From Vitellaria paradoxa (taxonomy: Eukaryota > Streptophyta > Magnoliopsida > Ericales > Sapotaceae): DNA of 64,000 nucleotides. The notes under the pieces were generated by a model. It was not told where the DNA came from, made no database searches, and saw only the letters and a program-made list of their open reading frames with translations. Position 1 is the first letter of the stretch; each line of letters begins with the position of its first letter. Shown one piece after another: positions 40,283 through 51,300 of the stretch. The position numbers and the translations under genes are program-made. Location: assembly GCA_019916065.1 (NCBI GenBank), contig CM034240.1, forward strand, positions 17,655,894 to 17,719,893, given 5' to 3'.

Positions 40283-41819
40283 TAACTTCGAGAATCATAA
40301 AAGTTAGGGGACTATCAAAATGATATGAGTACTTCAAGTTGATCGTACAATTAAGAAAGATGAGAATCAAAGATGATCAACATCCTAGATAAGTACAAGC
40401 ACTAGATCAAGCAATCAAAGCACAAACAAACATAATCTTACGGATTCCATATAAGTCGCTCAGGAATTTAGGCAATTTGATCTAATAAATGTGTCTAGGA
40501 TAGTTAAAATAGGGGTATATACCCAATCAAAATTAGAATAAATAACATCTCGATCAAAGCAATAAAAGAATCAATAATCAAAATTAGAGGAGCTCAACTA
40601 GCATTGTTAGCAAATTGGCTATGTGGTGGCTCCCTTGCAAAGCCGCCCTTGGGGGAGCACCATCCCAAAGCCTCAATTAAGACTGTCAACTTCTAAAGCA
40701 CCGTTGGTTTACCTATACATAGGTTTACTTCCTCTCCAAAAAAAAAAAAAAAAAAAAAATTCTATATAATATTTCAGTCATCACTTCCTCCTCATAGCTC
40801 TAGGAAGCTTTGAGAACCTCCTTGTGGTGATGCCTTGCTCTCAACTGCTCTAGAGCAAAAATGACGATGAAGCTTTACCAAGTAATGGTTGCAACGACTT
40901 CCAAAGCAACCCGATATTAAAGACTTATCAGACTTATGACTTAGAAGGTTTAATTTCTACCTCAGTATAACCATCATGTTGCCCAACTAAGAGTTTCTTA
41001 CGTTACATCTATATTAAGGGATCTTGTATATTAGAAATCTCAAAGCATTATATACTAGCTTTACTTTCTACAATATATGGCACAATTGTTACACTACTTA
41101 AAAGAGAGAATATGTTATTATGATTATTATTTTTTTTTTTTACTTTGACATGGATACCTCATAAAAAATCTCAAGGCTTTGCATTTAACTTTTACACATT
41201 GTTCTTGTTTAGCGGTTATGTTGCTTGACAAAAGTATGCTCTATGTTTTTCATTCTAATGGATCACTTGCATAAAAAATCATTAGGGTCAACATTAATAG
41301 CTCGTTTAATTTAACCGTCATTTTGTATATTCCTCATGTGTATAATCACCATGTTACCCAATCAAAAAGTATGCTTTAACACTTACCCTCATCCTAAGTG
41401 TAAATGTTATCTTGGTTAAAACTTGCTCTCTAATTTCAAACTTGCGTAAAAGAAGTTAACAGTTACACTTATAACTTTTCATTTCTTTATCTACATGAAT
41501 AAATGCACAAATGTACATGGGATAAGAACAATTAGTTTTCCCCCCAGTCTTATCCCGTTAACATCATTTATTGTTATTGGTTAAAAAATGAGAAAAAAAG
41601 GACTATTTTACTTCCTAATGCAAAATGTAGCTTGACTTGATCACTGTGATTGTGTGTGGTTGTTCGAATGCCATATCTCAGGACTTCCTTGAATATCAAG
41701 TAATACAAAACGAAATGGAGAAAATAAAATTCGTTAGTCTTTACTTAGCAGATCGAGATTAAATATTAATTAAAGTAGAACCAGCCAAAATTTTCCTTCA
41801 AGGGAGTATAATGAACAAA
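40283..41819. other. Intergenic DNA, no gene seen
   Basis: No supported gene. The tract 40610-40759 (ggctccctt...gggggagcaccatcc, then a 20-base A run) has the look of a 3'-polyadenylated retrosequence, possibly a SINE, but no Pol III boxes are clear. The remainder is low-complexity AT-rich sequence. Confidence 0.4.
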
Positions 41820-42350
41820 ATCGATTAATCTTCAAAAAACAAATAGAGACCAAACAGTAAAGTAGAACAAAAAAATTGATTAATCTCAAATGACACAAAC
41901 CAACTGAATCATTGATGTTTATAAGTCATAAAGAAAAACATAAAAAAACATAAATTTTTGGATGTTGAGAATGTTGTTTTTTAATTTTCTATTATATTTT
42001 TCATTTATTTATGGGTGAAATGATGAAATAACTTCCAATAACCGCTCATCCACTTCTTTTCCTATGATATGATAACTTCTCTCATGATCGATTAATCTTC
42101 AATAACAAAGACCAAACATTAAAGTAGAACCAAAAAATTGATTAATCTCAAATGACACAAACCAACTGAATGATTGATGTTTATAAGTAATAAAGAAAAA
42201 CACAAAAAACGTAAATTTTGGGATGTTGAGAATGTTATCTTTTAATTTTCTACTATATTTTTCATTTATTTATGGGTGAAATGATGCAATAACTTCCAAT
42301 AACCGCTCATCCATTTCTTTTCCTATGATATGATAACTTCTCTCATGATG
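41820..42350. repeat. Tandem duplication, ~265-270 bp unit, two copies
   Basis: The phrases cgattaatcttcaa, ccaaaca(g/t)taaagtagaac, attgattaatctcaaatgac and ttatgggtgaaatgatg occur in the same order starting at about 41821 and 42089. The copies are closely similar. No coding potential is seen. Confidence 0.85.
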
Positions 42351-42489
42351 TAGCCACTACTCCACTACTTGAATAATCATCCCTTAATTTTTTCTTCATT
42401 ATACACGTGTGTTTTAGCTTGGAAAGAGACTCAGTTGAATAAATAAATCAAATTTAGAGAAATTAGTTAAGTAGTATTTTTTATCAATT

Positions 42490-43030
42490 CGCAGTTCTAA
42501 CTCGCACTTTATGAAAATAGTAATAACTTTCTCTGTAATATTAAAGAATATGCAAGTTTTGCAGTGTTGGAAACTAGACTAAAAAATCTTTCCAAGTACA
42601 TATTTATCGAGCTAGTGACTATTCTATAGAAAATCATATTTGACAATAACTAACTGCTTTAAGTTAGTTTGCAATTTTGAAGATAAAACCATTACACTTT
42701 ACAGAATCGTCAATAACTTTTTTTATAAAACTCAAAAAAATGCAATATATGCAGTATTGGAAACTAGACTCAAGAGAGCTTTCCAACCATATGTATATTG
42801 AGTTGGTGGATAGTGTGTGAAAAATTTGATCTAACATAAACGTTTGCTTCAAGCTAGCTTATTATTTTATAAGCAGAGTAGTCGTACTTTATGAAAACGA
42901 TCATAACTTTTTCTATATAACTCATAAATATGCGAAGTTTACAGTATTAGAAATTAGATTTAAAGAACTTTTCCATTATATTGTGTATCAAGCTATTTAC
43001 TAATTTGTATTGAAAGTTATGATAATTTAA
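42490..43030. repeat. Three diverged tandem units, ~185-200 bp
   Basis: Three units share actttatgaaaa(t/c)(a/g)-type starts, taactttttctataaaactc variants, then cagtattggaaactagactcaa and ctttccaa, at about 42500, 42690 and 42885. Identity is moderate, so the array is older than the 41820-42350 duplication. Confidence 0.7.
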
Positions 43031-43879
43031 ATTTACTCTATAAAAATATAAATTGTAGCAAAATTTAAGGGATTGATTATGGACTTTGATTGAAAAATAG
43101 TTTTAATGTAAATAATTGTTATACAACACTAAGAGAAAATAGAGAAGTGCTTTGTTTTACATAACAGTAATTTATAATTTTACAATAAGGGAATAGGATA
43201 AATATTTGGTGAATATCTAAATATGGTGAAGCCTTTACTACTAGGTAAAAAAGAATGGTTGACCACCTAAGACGGTCGTCCCACCTTATCTAAAGTTCCT
43301 GAGACAACCGCTTCAAGGCAAACGTGGATAGAGGGGTCGAGAATGGGAATGGATGATCACTTAAGACGGTCGTGGATGTTATCACACACCAAAAATGATC
43401 GATATATAATTGTGTCAAATCTTTTAGTCAGCTGCCTCAAAGCGGTTGTCTATTCCCATTAGCCAGCTAATTTGAGGTGGTCACCTAAAAGGTCCAACAG
43501 TCATCTATAGTATTTTTTTTTTTAAATCTAGTTAATTTTGTTGAAACCAAGAAAAACCTATAATAACATACAACAAAACCTATAGATTCATATAACCTGT
43601 ACCAAAATATACTACGACAAAATTATACAACACAAATAAAAAATTATGATACAATAAAAATTAAAAGATTTATTACATTATCGTTAAGTAAATGAATTTA
43701 CAAAAGAGGAAAAAAAGTCTTCGAGTAAGGAAAAGACTTGAAACCCCGAGAGAACCCCTCAAACCTAAAATAGATTTAAAAGTAATTAAATTAAATACTA
43801 ATAGGAATTATAATGAATGAATTTAAAATTAAATCGTAAACAAATTTAACTTGTAAAACTTTAAATTTAATCAACTTAA

Positions 43880-44770
43880 AAGTATAAACTTCTCAAGGCC
43901 TTTGCGAGCGATTCAACGCTTGGATTCTTGTGCGGTTCATTTCTGAAAGTCCTAAATGTTTAGAAATCACTACACGTCAAGATCGATTGAGAACAGAGAT
44001 CGTATGCTTGGTTTGAGTACTTGACTCTGAGGTCTTTAGTTTTAAGTCGTAAGTTTTAACTAGAAATTTCCTCTAGCCATTCTGAGCGATTTGATGCTTG
44101 GAATCATGTGCAGTTTATTCATGCAAGTTCTAAATGCCTAGTACTCACTCACATCAAGTTCTGTTGAGATCGGACATCGTATGTTCGATTTGAGTAGTCG
44201 ACTCCTACATGACACATTCCAAGTTTCGAGTTTCAACTACAAACTTCCAGGGGCCATTCTGAGTGATTTGCCGCTGGAATTCCTGCACCATTTGTTCTTG
44301 CAAGTCATTCGTGCCTAGAATTCGCTACACGTCAAGTTCCATTGACATTGGACGCTGTATGCTCAGTGTCATTAGTTGACTCCTAAGTTCTAAGTTTCAC
44401 ATTTCAAGTTTCAACTAGAAAATACTCTGAGCCATTCCAAGTGATCCGACACTCGGATTCTCGCACTGTTTGCTCCTGTAAGTCTTAAATGCCTAAAACT
44501 CGCTACTCATCAAGTTTCGTTCAGATCAGACACCGTATACTTGGTTTGAGCAGTTGACTCATAAGTTGGAAGTTATGAGTCTCAAGTTTCAGTTAGAAAC
44601 TACTCCAGGCCATTCTGAGCGATTCGACGCTCGAATTTTCCTACTATTTATTTCTGCAAGTCGTAAATGCCTCGTACTCACTACTCATCCAGTTCCATTT
44701 AGATCGGATGCCGTATGCTCAGTTTAAGCAGTTGACTTCTATGTTGAAAGTTCTAAGTCTCAATTTTTAA
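43880..44770. repeat. Array of ~178-bp units inside CACTA element B
   Basis: The landmark (g/t)g(a/c)gattc(a/g)a(c/t)gct(t/c)gg recurs at about 43908, 44087, 44264, 44441 and 44619, giving a ~178-bp period and about five units. Each unit also has a ctactc(g/a)tcaagtt-type phrase and a gttgactc-type phrase. The same unit occurs about twice, reverse-complemented, in element A. Confidence 0.8.
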
Positions 44771-45109
44771 CCTATGTTCAACTCCTACCTTGGGAATCCT
44801 AAGTTTTAAGTTTCTATGTTTGACTCTACATTTTAATTCTATTAACAAAAGATTAATGTCTATGTTCAACTTTATATTATAAACTATAAACAATAATAGA
44901 ATTTCTAGAACTAGAATATATTTATGTATTGTAAATAATTAAAATTATACCTCATCATGATCGTCTTTACATCCTAGAGGCTGGCATGGCCTGGTGTCAT
45001 CGTCGGCATCCTACATTTAATAGTTTAAAATTTTAGTTTTCATCTACTTGTGAAAACAAAACAATAAGAGAATTTATAAATGTATGGTTAATATTCAACA
45101 TGTTACCTG

Positions 45110-45680
45110 AATAGGATGTCGAGACTTATGGAACTCTACCCATAGTTCATTCCACATATGGTCCATACGTTGAACTATCACAGCATGAAACTCATCGAGA
45201 ACCTTAACTCGAACCTCAACTTGAATCTCGTCTCGAACCTTAGCTCAACCTCAACCTGAACCTTAGCTAGAACCGAGATAAAAAGCTCGGTCCAGAGCTT
45301 GGCTTGAACCTCGTCTCGAATCTCAGTCTGGAGCTGATTGCACAAGTCTACCCAAAAGGTGTCTAGGTAGGAGCAATGAGGGCCTCGATGTCCTTGTTAG
45401 TGTGCCCCGAGGAGGCTATAGACGAGGTAGCCGTGGTGGCCTATCGGACCACGGATTTGGGTATGACACTACCTAAGCCATGTGTGTAACCGTGCCTATC
45501 TTGGCCTACGACCTTGACGAATATGGCATCGCGCCTCTCCATCGACTCCCACTCAACCTCTGGAAGCTTAGCTAGGTGTGTTTAGACCTACTCAATGATG
45601 GCTCGCACATCAAGGCGGTGAGGATCACGTATCCAATATCCTCTTGAATACACAAAGCTGATCGGTCGAGGTCCCCTTTG
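45110..45680 (-). pseudogene. Decayed plant CACTA transposase-associated coding remnant
   Basis: On the reverse strand, frames give KLPEVEWESMERRDAIF, then VGQDRHGYTHGLGSVIPKS (about 45530-45450), and further down VEVRVKVLDEF and MDHMWNELWVEFHKS (about 45170-45130). The G-dr-G---GLG-g-p motif followed by a helical glutamate/valine-rich segment resembles the C-terminal part of plant En/Spm-associated proteins (Pfam Transposase_24/Ptta type), as I know the family. Stops and frame changes separate the pieces, so it is not functional. GC content is higher than in the surrounding element. Confidence 0.55.
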
Positions 45681-47247
45681 CCTGCATATGCATAAAAGGT
45701 AAATTAAATTATTTATAAAAAAATGTAACAATTACTAATGTAGGAAAATAAACAAAACTTGTAATAAATTTAAACACGATTATATATCCAAGTTGAATTT
45801 GATCACTAATTAAATATAACCCTAATTTAATTTGGGGTTAATTGTAACTATTATTGAATTTTGACTTGAATCGAATTTATATGTGTTTATTTACAAAATT
45901 ATGGATTATTTGAATAAGTCCTAAATAGTTATAAAATACCATTTTATTTGGACCCGTTTATTTTTTAGTTTTTAAATTAATTGTTAAAGGATTATTGTTT
46001 TATTTTCTAATATTTTCAACTTGAAATATACATTAGAGAGTTTAATGAATTTAAATTTTGAATTCATATAAATTCGATTAATTTGAAAGTCTAAAAATAC
46101 ATTAGGGAGTTTAATTTTGAAACATACATTAGGGAGATTAGATTTTAAAATTAATCTTTATATTGTTGGATTCTAGTTTTTCTGTATTATTCATATAAAA
46201 CTACATTTATATTTAAACTAAGAAATTAAGAAATTAGTAATACTTGAATCAAACAAATCATACAAACGACATAAACTAAATTAACAAATTATGAAAATTT
46301 CAATGAAATTAACAAATTGATAATATTTCAACCAAACAAATCATATAATTAATCAATATATAATTAATCAATAAAATGATAAATTATGAATATTTAATCC
46401 GAAGAAAACTAATCATTTAATTTAACTAATTAAGAACTAATTAACAATGACAATTAACAATTTAATTTAAGTTAACAAACAACCAAATTTGGTTGTTTAA
46501 CAATGCCATTAACAAATTAATAACCCAAATCAACAAATAAATAATTAGGAATTAACACCTTAATTAAGAATTTAACAAATTAATTAAACTACAAATTGCA
46601 AATAACAAAACATTACAAAATTACAAACTTACAAACAACAAATTACAAACTTCTCAAACAAACTAATTAACACAATGACAAATTTGATTTCATCAATACA
46701 ACATAAATTGCAAACTTATTACAACCAAACAAAAAAAAAAGAAAAAAAAAACAACAAAATGACTTCAAAATTATCCAAAATTTGAAGCTACCAAACATTA
46801 AGTCCTCTTCAACATTGTCGAACACTGTTAAAAAAATTAAAAAAAAAAACAAAACCAATGTCATAAAGGAAAATACAGAGAGAGAGACAGAAAGAAAGGG
46901 CCAAAGAGGGAGAGAGATATAGAGGAAGTGAGAGGGAGACAAAAGGAGAGAGGGAGAGTGTGGAGCTTACTTGTTGGCCGAGAGAATACTGAAGGGGCAA
47001 CGCCAGCGATTAGGCTGGGCAACTCTAGAGGGTTGGGCTGGGCTGAGTTAGGCCTGCGAATGAAAGAGTGAGTGAGAGAGAGATAGAGAGATGGAGTGAA
47101 ATAAGACTGTGTAAGGAGGGACGGGTTTGGGGGAACTTAAAGGCCCCTTTAACGACTGCTTCAAAGCGGTCAAGCGTGTGCTTCAAGCAATCATTTAAAG
47201 TGTTTTACACGACCGTCTCAAGGCAATCGAGCATTCCTCTAGTCTCA

Positions 47248-48321
47248 TATACTATTATTTCTATTAGTATTTTTAACTTTTTCCTATAATACCTCTCAAT
47301 TCCCTATAAATATCTACAACTTCAATTGTATTCGAAATAAAATTTTATAATTACCACACAATTTGAATAATTCCATATTTTAACATTTTTATTTTTGTAA
47401 AATGTCGTTTAACTACTCATCATATTTATAATTTTTTTATTTAAATATCCTTTAATTAGTTACTATGTATTTTGAATACTCTTAACTACTTACTATTAAC
47501 TATTTGAGACACTACTATTAAATTTTGTATAATTTATTTAAAACAAGAAAAATTAACAAGAATACCCACCCTCTTCTAGCATAGTATAAACAATTAGCAG
47601 GTCAGTTATTATACAGATTTGATATATTTGTTTGGGCAAATTTATGTGTCATATATTTCATCCAATTTGTCTAGACAGCCGTGTAAAGCACTACTGGAAA
47701 TAAATTTATGTGTTATATATTTGTTTGTGTTATGACTTCAAACCACTAAAAATTTTTAAAAATTTTTATAAATTATTAATTTTTTATTTCATTACACAAA
47801 TTACGAACTCACAACTTATTTTTCTTCGAGCACACCCCATATTTGTTTACCCCATATTTGTTTAGACGGTCGATCCAATTTGTTTGTGTTACGTATTTCC
47901 ATTCCGCTACGTATTTATTTATTTACATCCAAGAATACACGTACGGGCTGTGGCCATCCCTGCACTCGGAACGCCAGACCCATTAATGGTCCGATAGCAG
48001 TTGGTTGGTCAATCGTCCTCGAACTCAACTCTCTATGCGTCTGTGATATTATTATACCATTGATCTTCAAATCTACGGTATTAAAGCACTCCGCAATAGC
48101 GAGATCTTCACTGTACCCGTTACTGTATCATTCGCTTTGTAATGTTCTTCCCATCCGACCCATCTTCGTTTCTCCCTCTCCGTCCCTCTCGCTCCCTCGC
48201 CTGCCTCTGCAAACCAATTCAATTCGAAGCAGCAGAAGAGCACTTCGCTAAAATGCGCTATCCGTGAACAGAGCCCCTCCTCTATGCGACTCCGACGCCG
48301 ATCCCGGGAAGTCATTCCGCC
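47248..48321. other. Intergenic DNA and GC2 promoter/leader
   Basis: 47727-47840 resembles a MITE of the window's GTTTGGAGTGAC family (ttcattacacaaattacgaa interior), with poorly preserved ends. 47940-48321 is more GC-rich and pyrimidine-rich (tctccctctccgtccctctc at 48171-48190), as expected of a plant promoter and 5' leader for GC2. No TATA box is obvious, which is common in housekeeping-type promoters. Frames of 113-123 codons here run through the leader and are not considered genes. Confidence 0.45.
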
Positions 48322-51300
48322 ATGGCTAATTGGATCTCTTCCAAACTCAAAGTCGCGGAGACCCTCCTCCAACAGGCGAGTGATTCCTTTCCACACTCTC
48401 ATGTTTGGCTGCAAAGAAATTCTCCGGAATATAATATATGTCTATCAAAATTTTCTTGCTCATCATTCATTTTTCTCTGCTTGGTTAATTAATAGTTTTT
48501 TTGTATCGATTTTCCATTCATTGTTATATAGTTTTAGATTGTTATATAGTCCAAGTTTTGTAATATTGAAACGGCCATAATTCAGATCGATCAGCAAGCA
48601 GCCGACTCATTGGGGAAAAACGACAAGCCGCGATCTGAGGAGTTGAGTCTTGAAACCCCCACCAAAAGCACTGAAGTTGTGCCATTGAAGGATCAGCTGA
48701 AGAAGAAGAAGAAATCAAATGAAGAAAACGATTTAATTGGAAAGTCCAATAGTGATTATAACTTAAATTTGACTAATGGTAGTAATAGTAATAATAATCG
48801 AGAAAATAAGGAGCTTAGGGCTTCACTTGTGAATGTTAAACCTTCTGTGAGCCCTCCTAAGTCTGGTCTTACAGACAGTGATTGGACTGAATTGCTTAGT
48901 GTGCCATCACCAGCTGTTAATCGCAGTAATGGAGTAACAGAGATTCGTGGGTTACGAAAAGAAGGTCGGAGGCTGGGGAATTCAGGTTTGAATTTACCAG
49001 CATCAGAGACAAAAAGGAGAAACCAGAAGAGTCAGAATAGTGTCTTGAGAAATTTCCAAAAATCAGACACGTTGGATAATAAAGGAAACAGTGGAATCAT
49101 TAATGGGGGACGGAATGATGGTGGAGATTCTAGGGTTATGGATACAATGCAGAAAACTTTGAGTGTTGAATTGGGATTTGATGATGATTTCTCAGAAGGA
49201 AGAGAATTGGAGAGGAAGGATGCAAGTCTGAGTACTGTATTGGAGAATAAGAACGAGGTAAATGAAAAAAGAATTGTGGTGTCGCAAAAAAGTGGGGATA
49301 AGGAGAATTTACAGTATAAGGAATCTTCTTTAAATGCAGACCTGCAATCGACTAATAAGGACCATCCAACAAAAATGGGATCAGTGACTGTTGATGGAAT
49401 TTCTGATTTAAAAATCAACATGGGTGATGATCATGGAAGATTTAGGGGTTCAATTGGGGGAACTAATGGACCTAATGTTGGGCAGAGGAGTTCCCCCTCT
49501 ATAAAGAGGGAGTCTCATTCAACAAGTGATGGAGCGTCTGATTCAGAGACAGATTCAATGTCTACCTCTGACTCTGAAAGTGAACATGAGAGGGAAGAAA
49601 GGAAGAGGAGGAGGGCACAGATCCTGGCTGAGAAAGCAGCAGCAAAGGCCACAGAGGCTATCAAAGACCGAGAAAATATGGTTGCCAGATTGGAGGGGGA
49701 GAAACAGAGCTTACAGAAAATACTTGAGGAACGGGCCAAACAGCAAGCACAAGAGGTAATACTAAGCTTTCACTGTTCTTGTCATACAATTTTTGTTTGG
49801 TAATTGAGTTGATGAAATCATGCCTTGTTTGCTCTATTAATAATCAGCAGCATTTTTCTTCTCAGGTAGTAATTAAAAAAAAAAAAAAAAAGAAAGGAGA
49901 CACACCATTAAATCCAATTCATGCTGAAATCTGGGAAAAAAAATTGCAAAGAAGGTGATCTAATCACATGTTTACTGCTTCAAACTTTGTAATTTGTGGC
50001 TTCAGTCCTAATTGGACTGCAAAACATTTTAATATACATAGCTAAATATTCAAATTCTGATTGTAAAAAACAATTATCCCTATATATTTCCACTTTGAAC
50101 TGTAGGTTAGTCTGATAATTATCTTTCTCTGCAATTTTACTTCTGCCTCCCGGGGAAAAAAATAATCATAATTATTATTGAAATACAAAACAGCTGACAG
50201 CGGAAATGGATTTCATGTGGACTGGAAAAGTTCATTACTGACAAGTTTTGAATCGTCATACTGGGGTTTTAGTTGTATGTTATGCCATGTGAGAAAATGG
50301 AAGAAAAGGATGACCTCTAGATTTTAGAAACTTGACCTAGGGTGGTTTAATTTTCCATGTTGGGTCTACAAAAATGTATGTTGTTTAACAGATAAACTAT
50401 TGCAACGTCTCACATAGGGGCCTCTAAAGGTATTGCCTTTGTCAATGAAATCTTATTCCAATTGAATTGCCTTTTGCTTTCTTTTTTTCTTCTATTGAGC
50501 AACAACTATAGTTATAGCTATTCTCAGCAGCCAGGGCAGCCTAAAATCCAACCGGCTGACTTTGACTTTCGCAAGTCAAATTTGGAAGAATGTATATGTT
50601 TCACTTTTGGCCTTGACTTATTGTCCTGCAAAGTTCCTTTGGGTTAAATCTCTTTCTTTCCTCTACTCTCTAGTATGCTTGTTATATTTGGAACCAATGC
50701 AAGTTTTTGTGTTGTTAATTAATTAATTAATTTATTTTCATAGTATAATGGGAGAACACTAGTTTTGTGTTCCATTATAATATACCCATGCCAATAGTTT
50801 ATATTCAGTAAACTCCATTTATTATTTTTTTTTTCCAAATATAATGCAAATCATGCAGGTATGAAAATACTATTGCGCACATGAGAGCAGTTTAGCGGTA
50901 ATATCTCTACTAATTAAGGTAGAGGTCAGTAGTTCAAGCCCCCTCGAATTTATCTGGCTTCTAATTCTTGTGGGTTTGGATATGAAGTGTGGAGACATCC
51001 AAATGAATGCCGTATCCGTATCTGACTTATATTGGACACATACTCTTTCAGCATTCTGAGATACGTGTTAGACACTCCAAGTGGTGTGTCCAATTATTTT
51101 ATCATTATTTTTCTTCAAACATATGATTGTGACAAACCAATATTTAAGTATTCAAAACCCATAAAAATTACAAAAACTTCTATCTCATATTTTGTTATGT
51201 TCTATATATTGAATTAGTTGTATTATGGATGTTATATTCATATCTGTATTTAATGAAACTTGTAATTTTTTTTGTTGTATTTCCACCGTATTCGTATTCA

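Larger units (their letters stand above)
43236..47247 (-). mobile_element. Decayed CACTA (En/Spm) element B, ~4.0 kb, inverted relative of element A
   Basis: The low-coordinate end TACTACTAGGTAAAAAAGAA corresponds to the right end of element A (CACTACTAGG...). The high-coordinate end near 47247 (aatcgagcattcctctagt) is the reverse complement of element A's left end region. Subterminal repeats with gacggtcg and caa(a/g)gcggt motifs occur at both ends (43260-43500; 47150-47230). Between them are a ~178-bp tandem array (43880-44770) and a transposase-like remnant (45110-45680, reverse). A CT/GA-rich segment (46870-47090) matches the pyrimidine-rich part of element A. The extreme termini are mutated, so exact ends and the 3-bp duplication are uncertain. 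Confidence 0.65.

Noticed and set aside
47880..48414. Frames of 113-123 codons just before GC2 exon 1
   Set aside because: They overlap the GC2 leader and first exon on either strand. The GC2 start at 48322 is supported by protein similarity instead.
48610..49803. Reading the long 397-codon frame as a separate gene
   Set aside because: It lacks an ATG at its 5' end and continues the GC2 protein from exon 1. Its last 16 codons run into intron 2 past a good donor at 49756.
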